DNA of 30,263 bases. It comes from a virus. Location: IMG/VR virus record IMGVR_UViG_3300025767_000086, positions 1 through 30,263 of that record; one strand, 5' to 3'. Shown here in pieces: positions 1 to 8,100 of this stretch. The notes beneath the pieces were generated by a model, which made no database searches, had not been told where the DNA came from, and saw nothing but the letters and a program-made list of their open reading frames with translations. The position numbers and the translations under genes were made by a program. The stretch's first letter is position 1. Every line of letters starts with the position of its first letter.

Positions 1-953
1 ACTGTATTTCCCCATAACACTCTTACAGCACCCGGATATCCATCGCCTGAACATGCTGGCCAACTTGTGCCAGGGCCACCGCCGCCTCCGCCGTAAGCGC
101 CGCCTTGTTGGTTGTTCGAGCTTTCGCCTGAGCTGCTCCATGGATTTTCGCCGTAGTATCCTCTTGTGCCGCCTGAGCCGCCATTGCCGCCGCCCCCTGG
201 CGATCCAGTAGTGTTCCACGGAGTATAAAATCCAATCCCAGATGGCCCTTCACCAAAAATACCAGTGCCGCCGCCGGCGCCTGTGCCATATGTACTTGAA
301 TAATTGTTGCCGCCAGCGCCGCCGCCGCCAGAACCATTTGATCCGCGATCGCCGCCTTGCCCTGTATATCCACCTGCGCCTGCCCCGCCGGCCCAGTCAT
401 TGCAATTGCCGCCTGCTCCGCCACCGTCGCCTACGTAGCCGCCGCCTCGCGAATTACCAGAAGGACCACCTGTTTGCCCCGAGGCTGAGCCGCCGCCGTA
501 TCCTGCAACTGTTGAAGTAGATTGAAAATAACTAGTGCCGCCGTTCTGCCCGTTGCCGCCGCCTCCGCCGACTACAACTGTATATCCTTGCCCTGGAGTT
601 ACTGGTATACTATTTTTCCATCCTAGTCCAGCACCTGCACCGCTGGGATTAGCCCAATTGTTTTGGCCGCCGCCGCCACCTCCGATACACATTACTTGAA
701 CTTCCATCACCCCCGCAGGAGCTGTCCAGGTGTACGTACCTCCACTAGTATATTCACTTTGTCCCGGCAACACTGCGGGATCACTTAAAGCGATTTGTTG
801 CCAGTCTGTGCCGTTGTACCCTTCATACCAATTTTCGGTTGTATTATATCGTATCATGCCAGTAGTCGGGCTACCTGGGCGCTGGCCGTCTGTCCCTTTG
901 GGCAATTGAAAATAACTAGTATCATTAATTATTGTGTTCTTAAGATTTGCCAT
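1..953 (-). CDS. Glycine-rich tail fibre / adhesin-like protein, 3' end cut by window edge
   Basis: Translating from the ATG at 953 gives 317 codons with no stop before the window edge, so the C-terminus is missing. Residues about 15-50 form a fibre module (PKGTDGQRPGSPTTGMIRYN, then ENWYEGYNGTDW) also found in several neighbours. Residues about 65-85 (SGGTYTWTAPAGVMEVQV) lead into a long tract dominated by GG and GGG motifs with N, S, Y and T. The visible end reads GYPGAVRVLWGN, an ending typical of glycine-rich phage virion proteins. The start is supported by AAGGAG at 960-965 and by the preceding TAA directly abutting the ATG. Being last after an S74 fibre gene, it could be a receptor-binding tip or adhesin; that is inference. 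Gly codons are mostly GGC, unlike the AT-rich neighbours, and an out-of-frame Ala-rich frame overlaps it. Confidence 0.85.
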   Translation of the reverse strand, partial: MANLKNTIINDTSYFQLPKGTDGQRPGSPTTGMIRYNTTENWYEGYNGTDWQQIALSDPAVLPGQSEYTSGGTYTWTAPAGVMEVQVMCIGGGGGGQNNWANPSGAGAGLGWKNSIPVTPGQGYTVVVGGGGGNGQNGGTSYFQSTSTVAGYGGGSASGQTGGPSGNSRGGGYVGDGGGAGGNCNDWAGGAGAGGYTGQGGDRGSNGSGGGGAGGNNYSSTYGTGAGGGTGIFGEGPSGIGFYTPWNTTGSPGGGGNGGSGGTRGYYGENPWSSSGESSNNQQGGAYGGGGGGPGTSWPACSGDGYPGAVRVLWGNT

Positions 954-1808
954 TTATAACTCCTTCGTATTAGTAATATTTATCTTCTTTAAATCATCTA
1001 GTTCTTGTTTTAATGATTTAATTGATTCTATCAAATATGCTGTTATTCGAGTGTATTGAACTGATTTAAATTCACCGTTATTGTCTACGAGCTCCGGTAC
1101 TATTTTTTCAACTTCTTCAGCAATTAACCCTGCCTCAAATTTACCTGTTTCTTTTCTGTTATAATTTACTCCGTCTAGCATTAATACTTTTTGCAGTGCA
1201 TTAACAATAGGATTAATATTATCTTTTAATATTATACTTGATGTTTCAGTTAATGATGTAAACGATCCAGTACTGCCACTAATAGATGTTCCTGAAATAC
1301 TACCACCAGTAATAGAAACGTTACCTGATGCCAAGATTGTAGCTGTTAATCTACCTGTACTAGGTTGAAACGACAACTTTGAACTAGATACATTATTAGC
1401 AGTTATTTTTCCAGAAGTTGATGTAGTCATCATTGGATAATGCGTAGTTGACGAAGATGTTTGATTAGATAGTGTTATGAATGGAGTAGCCCAGGTCAAG
1501 CCGCCACTACCGTTAGTTTGTAACATTTGGTCTGTATTGCCGTCATTGCTAGGAAAAGTTAATGTGTAACTCGCTCCTAAGGTTGCTGGAGATTTAAGCG
1601 CAACATATGTGCTAGAGTCATTATCAGCTAGTCTAAGTGTGTTCCCGTCGTTTACTTGAATGTGTGCTCGGGATTGTACTATTCCGGTTCCGTTGGGTTC
1701 AAACACAATATTAGCATTTGTTACTACTGATTGAAGATGATTATTTATTGTGGTCAGTGCACCTAATTGAGATCTTCCTGTAATACCTGATGTAATTTTT
1801 CTAGCCAT
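954..1808 (-). CDS. Tail fibre protein with C-terminal S74 intramolecular chaperone domain
   Basis: A 284-aa fibre. Residues about 30-45 carry the locus-wide N-x-x-(I/L)-x-(F/L)-x-P-N-G-T-G module, and residues 65-110 match a common phage fibre segment (ALKSPATLGASYTLTFP, then a DQMLQTNGSGGLTW stretch). Residues about 188-275 look like the S74 endosialidase-type chaperone: SSIILKDNI fits the S-D-x-x-L-K cleavage motif with S190 as candidate nucleophile and K195 as candidate partner, followed by FEAGLIAEEVEKIVPELV and a C-terminal coiled-coil helix (YTRITAYLIESIKSLKQEL). In known S74 proteins this domain guides trimer folding and then cuts itself off. The ATG follows AAAGGAAA, and the stop touches the start of the glycine-rich gene. 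The usual Asp after the Ser is Ser here, so self-cleavage is likely but not certain. Confidence 0.88.
   Translation of the reverse strand: MARKITSGITGRSQLGALTTINNHLQSVVTNANIVFEPNGTGIVQSRAHIQVNDGNTLRLADNDSSTYVALKSPATLGASYTLTFPSNDGNTDQMLQTNGSGGLTWATPFITLSNQTSSSTTHYPMMTTSTSGKITANNVSSSKLSFQPSTGRLTATILASGNVSITGGSISGTSISGSTGSFTSLTETSSIILKDNINPIVNALQKVLMLDGVNYNRKETGKFEAGLIAEEVEKIVPELVDNNGEFKSVQYTRITAYLIESIKSLKQELDDLKKINITNTKEL
960..965 (-). promoter_or_regulatory. Ribosome binding site deciding the start of the glycine-rich gene
   Basis: AAGGAG lies 6 bases before the ATG at 953, inside the last codons of the S74 gene. It supports that start although the reading frame has no stop inside the window. 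Confidence 0.8.
977..984 (-). promoter_or_regulatory. Candidate T4-type late promoter (GATAAATA) before the glycine-rich gene
   Basis: GATAAATA occurs inside the 3' end of the S74 gene. It matches the octamer seen before three other genes here and differs by one base from the T4 late box TATAAATA. A start about 6 bases downstream would give a leader of roughly 17 nt containing AAGGAG. It also encodes protein (K-I-N-I), so chance cannot be excluded. Confidence 0.45.
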
Positions 1809-1820
1809 AATTAATTTCCT

Positions 1821-2147
1821 TTAAACGGTTGCTGTCTCTATGCCAAACACCATTGCTACTGTGTTTGCAGAAGAAGACCATGCAACGACCTTTCTATCTG
1901 CTTCTAATACGATGCCTGTTCTTTCTAGTACACCATTTGCTAACACCTCAGTGTCATATTCTATATAATCGTCTCCTGCTGGTGTTGCTTGACCAGGTTT
2001 AACTAATGCAAGTCTAACAGTAATTGCTGTTGCGTTTTTGTTGCAAAAACTGATTGTTACTACTGAAAACGTGCTGTCAGGCACATCATACACAGTTACA
2101 TTTGTTGTTGAAGTTAAATCGTTTGATCCTAATATTCCATTTGCCAT
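1821..2147 (-). CDS. Small beta-rich virion-associated protein (paralogue 3 of 3)
   Basis: A 108-aa protein without signal peptide or membrane segment. It has alternating hydrophobic strands (VVTISFCNKNATAITVRLAL, later VLERTGIVLEADRKVVAW) that suggest a small beta-sandwich. The pattern of one strand pair, an acidic loop, then an L-x-x-G/A-x-x-L/F turn and a strand with D/N-x-x-V resembles the 109-aa and 110-aa proteins at 16034-16363 and 26420-26752. It lies 16 bases after giant fibre A and 12 bases before the S74 fibre, with GGAG upstream. Similar small proteins occur among tail-fibre genes of marine T4-like phages, but the exact role is unknown to me. A fibre adaptor, spacer or decoration protein is plausible. 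Confidence 0.8.
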   Translation of the reverse strand: MANGILGSNDLTSTTNVTVYDVPDSTFSVVTISFCNKNATAITVRLALVKPGQATPAGDDYIEYDTEVLANGVLERTGIVLEADRKVVAWSSSANTVAMVFGIETATV

Positions 2148-2163
2148 TTTTTAATCTCCGTCC

Positions 2164-5100
2164 TTATTTTAAGAAATAGTTATATGCTAGAGGTAAACCA
2201 AGTACAGTTCCGCTGAATACCACGTTTGCTTTTATATTTAGCGTATTACCGCTTAGTGTTGTAATTCTATCAGTTCCGATGAATATATCGCCTGCAGTAA
2301 CACTGTTAACGTTTAGTGTTGCGCCACCGCCGCCGATTTGTGATTCGATATATGCTTTAATAGCTCGCTGTGTCGGAACAACACTATCACTGTTAGCTGT
2401 AAAGAATGGGTCTGTACTAAATTCGTTAACACTTGCACTATTACCGCCTAGTGTAACTTCGCCTAATGATAGTTCTTGTAGTCCTGCAATGTTAAATGCA
2501 TCGGCATTCAATGTCGCAACACCAGTTGACTGTTCAATAGTAAACAAGTCACCTACTCTAAAGTTACCATCTTGGTCAGTAGCAGTGTAAAACACTCGTC
2601 CGCCATCTGAGTCAATAGTTTCGTTATTTTGATCCGGTGCTGTTAACGGTGTATCTGGATAGTTAGTAGTTGTGACGCCTCCGGTACCGATATCTAAGAA
2701 GTCGTGTCCTGTTAAACGTACTTGACTAAATCTAATACGTAACTCTACAGGATCACCTTCTGGAAGAACTTGCGGAACTGTTACAAGTGGGCTAACTTGT
2801 AAGAAGCCTGTAAATGTTCCTTCATTAGTGCCAATAAAACTAAGTACATTAACTAGTTTAAAGAATACTCCTGGTAAACTAGCAAATTCAACATTTGAAC
2901 CATTAACTGGCCTGCTACTTAATCGTTTAACCGCAATAAATCCTCCGGTTTGTGGGAAGTTTGCACTACCATTTGATGCTGATGCTGTAACTTCTCCGCT
3001 TGCCTGTGTAAAGCCTGTTCCTCTATTAACAAATGTTGGGTTAGCTATTGCGCCACTAGCTATTTTTGGTACTAGTACTACATCCTCAATATTGTTAGGG
3101 TCAGTAACAGTTATTGTTGGTGCCGAGCCGTATCCAGAGCCTGGTTCTATGATTCTAACTTCAAATAATTGTTGATTTGCAATAGCTGAACGCCCTCGTG
3201 TAGTAGCACCAATTTTAGCATAAACGCCGCCTGTTCCGGCATTATTTGGTAATATTACAAACTTACCTTCTCTAGCAGGTGCGCCGAATGCTACAGCATT
3301 ATAGCCGCCTGCAACAGTTGTTGCAAGCGTGTATGCTTGCCAGTATATTCCGTTTTCTGAATACTGAACTTCATTAGTATCGTCTGATGTTAAAATAAAC
3401 ATACCTTGTCCGTATGCAATTTTACGCTCGGCTACTGTTAACGGTAATGATAAGGTATTGTTTAACCAAGTTATGCCATCAAAACTATACATAATACCAT
3501 TAGTTCCGCCTAGCATTACAAATCGTCCGTTGCCCCAAATAACGCTATTTACACTTGCTGCTGTTCCTGGAAGTACTACAGTAGTCCAAGAAACACCGTT
3601 TGTACTATATGCTGCGTCTGTAGTTCCGCTACGAGTTGCAACAAATTTTCCTGCGCCGTATGCAATAGCATCATACCCTATAGTGTCTAGTGCATTAGTA
3701 TTTATTGTCCAAGTAGCTCCGCCATTATCACTGTGTGCAGTATCTCTATCAGCAACAGATATAACAACAAATCTATTAGATAAAGAGCCTACAACATTTC
3801 CGTATGCAACTCTATTTTCTGCACCTGTATTCATGCCTCCTGGCAATGTAGATGTTGACCAAGTGTCTGCATCAGAACTATATGCTATATTACTACTACC
3901 TGTTGTTGTTAAAACTATACTGCTCGGTTTAAATGTTGACGAACCGTCGTCTAGTAGTCCATTTGCAATGCTTGCCCAGGTACCTGAGCCTGGTGTAGGT
4001 AGAGTTTCAGATGTCCAAGTGCTGCCATCAATACTTAATGCACCAGTAGTACCACTACCCAATGCAAGGAATTTACCTGTTTGTCCTATGCCTGCAAAGT
4101 CGTAATCAACAGCTGCACCACTGACACTATTTACAGTAGTTAATGTTACAGTTATGTTATTTGCAGGTGTTGCGCCGCCAAGCGAGGCTCCTGCAATAGT
4201 TACAGCATCTAAACGTTTGTAGTCTGCGCCTGCAGCATTAATTGTTAAATAATATTTGTATCCATTACGTGTTACATCAAATGTTAATCCAGAACCAGTA
4301 CCGCCCGACGCACTAATATTTGTATATTGTGCTGCTGTTTCAATATATTTAACATCTCCCCAAGTAGTACTAGATGGCATTGTTAATGCAGAGCTTGATT
4401 TTGTAGGAGCACTAAATGTAATTGTTGGTTCGATTTGGTAAGTTGAACTACCATTTGGTGCAAGAATAGTTGTTCCTGGGATTGCGTGATCCCATCCTGC
4501 TACTCCGTCACTTTCGCGTATAACTGTTGCGCCTTTACTACCTGCATTATATGTAGTAATAATACCGTACTGTCCGTTTCCGGCGCCACCTATAATATAT
4601 ATTTTCATACCAATATACGCACTACTTAAATTACCATCTGTGGCAGATAGGAATATACCAGTAAGAGATCCACTTTGTGCCGTATTACTTGCAACAATAT
4701 ATCCGCTTCCGCCTAGGGTTACATCAGGATCTGCATCCTGATCTACAAATACATAGTTTACAGCATCATCTCGAAATTCGTCAGCTACTAACGACTCGCC
4801 TGTGCCTGGTCCAAATACATTTAACGCTACTTCTGTATAATCGTTTCCAGCATGTCCAAACTCAACATTAAGTAATGAACTTTGATCTGTTACAATACTA
4901 GCTATTGTTGCGCTATATTGTGTAAGATTATCAACTACCGCTGTTACTGCTGTTTCATCTGGATCTGTGCCTTCTGCAACTGATCCAAATTCTCCGTATG
5001 AGTTATTTCCGTTAGTTGCACGTATACGTCCGCCTGTTTCTGCTAAGTAACCAATATGCGAGTAGTAAGTAAATACAGATACTAGTTCTGCTCTGCCATT

Positions 5101-8100
5101 ATTAGTAATCCAAGCGCCAATTCCGTCGGATATAACTTGTGTAAAGTCATTAGACACTATACTATCGTTGCCGCCGTTGTGTAAATTTCCGTCAATTTTT
5201 TGTCCAATTGCAGCATTGCCAAATGTAGTTAACCCTTGAACATAAGGAGAACGTGTAATAATCCAAGTTGTAAAGTCATCTGGTCCCCAACCTGGATCAA
5301 GCGAAGCATAAGCACCTGCTGTCGGCCTACTTGTTCCGTAAACGCTAGGTGGAGTTAGGTCTCCGTTTAATCCAAACAATGAACAATCTCGTAAGCCAGT
5401 TGCGTCTCTCAAGTAGAACATGTCTTCTTCTTTACTACCAGTTACAGCGTTAGCATAGTAACGACCGATATAGCGAGACTTGTAGTTGCCAGGATATTTT
5501 AAATCATATTTTAATGCGTCAATATAAAGTCCAACGTCTCTTAGACACAGAGCACTATCGTATGTATAGTCATCCCAAATACTTCCCGATGAAGCAGTTG
5601 CAATTTGATTTGCTATCCAGGCACTAACTTCTGCTGTAATATATGCTCTATTACGCTCAAGTTGTAATAATGCATAATATACATTTTGATCTTCGCTTTG
5701 ACAAACACTACCGTCATTAGTTGCACCAAATATTATTGCGTCAATGATTCTTGAACTTGCTGTTAATCGGGTAATTGCTGTTGAGTCACTTGCAACATTT
5801 GCTATTGCTTCAGTGGTTAATGCATTTACTATAGCATCTCTAGTTATTGTTTTTTGATTTCCAATATAAACAGACAATGCAGGTTTTCTTAGATACGAAT
5901 GTGCAGCTTTAAGTGTACGCCAATTAGAGTTAAACATAAAGTCATATCTAACTGCTTTTAAGATTATTCCAAGATCTCTTATACATTTGGTTTGAAGATA
6001 TTTTGTTTTTGTTATTCCAGATTGTGTTGACGTTGCACTTGGGAACACTGTATTCGAAGCACCTAACCCGCTGTTACAACTTACTGTAATATTTTCAATA
6101 TTAACTATGTCAGCAGCTGATAACCCGTGAGTGCTTGTAGTTACTATTGCATAACCAGTTGCATTATCGTATACAAAATTACTTATTGTTAATACAGTTC
6201 CGTTTGCTTTAGTAACAGTTCCTCCGCTAACATATGTATGTACTAACGAATGTTTACCTACATATATACGGAATTGCGTTGTTGTTAACGATGTACTATC
6301 AACAGCCCAATCAGTATGCCAGGCAACAACATTTAAATCATCTATAACATTTTGAATAATAGTGTCTTGTGCTGCAACAAGTGCATCAGAAGCAGCAATT
6401 AGTGCTGTAGTTGTATTAACGCCGTTTGCTGGGGTTGGTTCTACTAATGTAGTTGAAACTCCAACAGCTTGTGGACCATTATCAATAATGTCAATAATAT
6501 CTTCAACAAGATTTGCAATTTGTGTCTGAGAGCCAACATTGCCTGTTAAAGTTTGTGTAACAAGTCCTTGCTGCGGACTCGCAATAGATACGTTTCCGGC
6601 AACACTCTGTGCTGTAGTTTTTAAAAAGTTGTTTGCAGCTATTGTTGCGGCTTTGATTGATGCTGGTATTTGGGGGATCGAATCGTCATCACCAGCAAAA
6701 TATGCAAGTCCAGTTGTAACTGATTGAGAATTTCCACCGTATGTTAAATCGTATACTAAAGCATCTAGTATATATCTTGCATCTCTACGAGTATCAGTTT
6801 TACCATAACGCAATGTAGGATATTCTGTTGCAAGATAAGATATAACTTCTTCAATAATAAATTTTGAATTTGCAATAATATTATCTTTTGCATTTTTTAA
6901 GAGTATACTATATCCAGTTGGATCTGTTACATATGCCGATGACATAGTATTTAATCTATAGTCAGTTTGATATTTCATCATATCTACTAAACTTTTAGCT
7001 GCAGTCGCTTGGGCATCAATTGCATGTGGCCAATCTCGAAATTGTGCTTCGTTATTACCTGATGTAGAAGTTACCTCAACTCCAGTAACAACATCTCCAA
7101 TTATTTCTGCAATTCTATCATACGTAGCAACTGTATTAGGTGTATCAGTTTCAGGCGTAGTAGGATTAGCTGCTATAATCTGTGTTGAACGTAGTTCTTC
7201 TCCATTGATAGCACAATATGCTGGAACAATAATAGGTAATACTTCGTAGTGCTTGCCAGTTGATACTCTAACCAATGTTTGATTCACAACTCTGTCAGGA
7301 ATACTACTAACAAGCCCTGTATCTATTGCATTAATAACGATATTAGCAAGTGTAGTTAATCTAGATAATGCTGTAGGTTCTGCTGTTATAGTAATGTTAA
7401 TATATTGGTCGATAATTGCAGTTGAGTCGTCTGTTACATTTTGATATAATGTTGCAGGAACAGTATTAGCTAATGCGTTACTTACAAGTGTAAGCATATA
7501 ATTATATGCCGCAACACTTTGGTCGCCCTCTGTTAGTAGATTTCCATATGCTCCAGTTCCGTTATTTTCTTCAGCTTTAGAAAACGGACCGTCCGCTAAT
7601 GCATTTAAGAATGTTTGTGCAGCAGCCCGAGTTTTTAAGTTGCCGCCGTGTGTCATATCGTGTGTAATTCTATCAAGTACAAAGCCTACATCGCGCTCAC
7701 ATTTTAGTGTATCGTATGCAAAATTTTCCCAGATACTTCCGCCAGTTGCATTTTCAACTTGATCTCTAATATATGATGTAACTTCTCGTTGTATAAACGA
7801 TCTATTAAGTTCTAATAAATGCTGTGCATTAGGAAATTTTGGTCCTTTTTCAATTTGTTCACAAGCATATCTAATTGTTTTAAATGGACGATCTAACGTG
7901 TTGCCACGTGTTGGATAAGGTAAATCGGCTCCATGTTCTGCCACGTAGTAAACATCTTCTACATCGTTTAAAAAATTCCAATTAGGTGTTCCGGCGCTTC
8001 CTACTGTTAACACTTGACCTTCAAGTCCAATTGGTAATCTTGTCGGAGCACTTCCGCTATAGTAAACTAAATCACCAATAGTTGTAAGAACACTAGATTC

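Noticed and set aside
23-424. Minus-strand open frame of 133 aa, rich in Ala and Gln
   Set aside because: It lies out of frame within the glycine-rich gene. That gene has a ribosome site, a fibre module and a family-like ending, and the Ala-rich translation is what GGC-rich codons give when shifted.
3458-4105. Plus-strand open frame of 215 aa
   Set aside because: It lies antisense to the propeller of fibre A, has no domain pattern or good ribosome site, and AT-rich repetitive fibre genes commonly leave open antisense frames.
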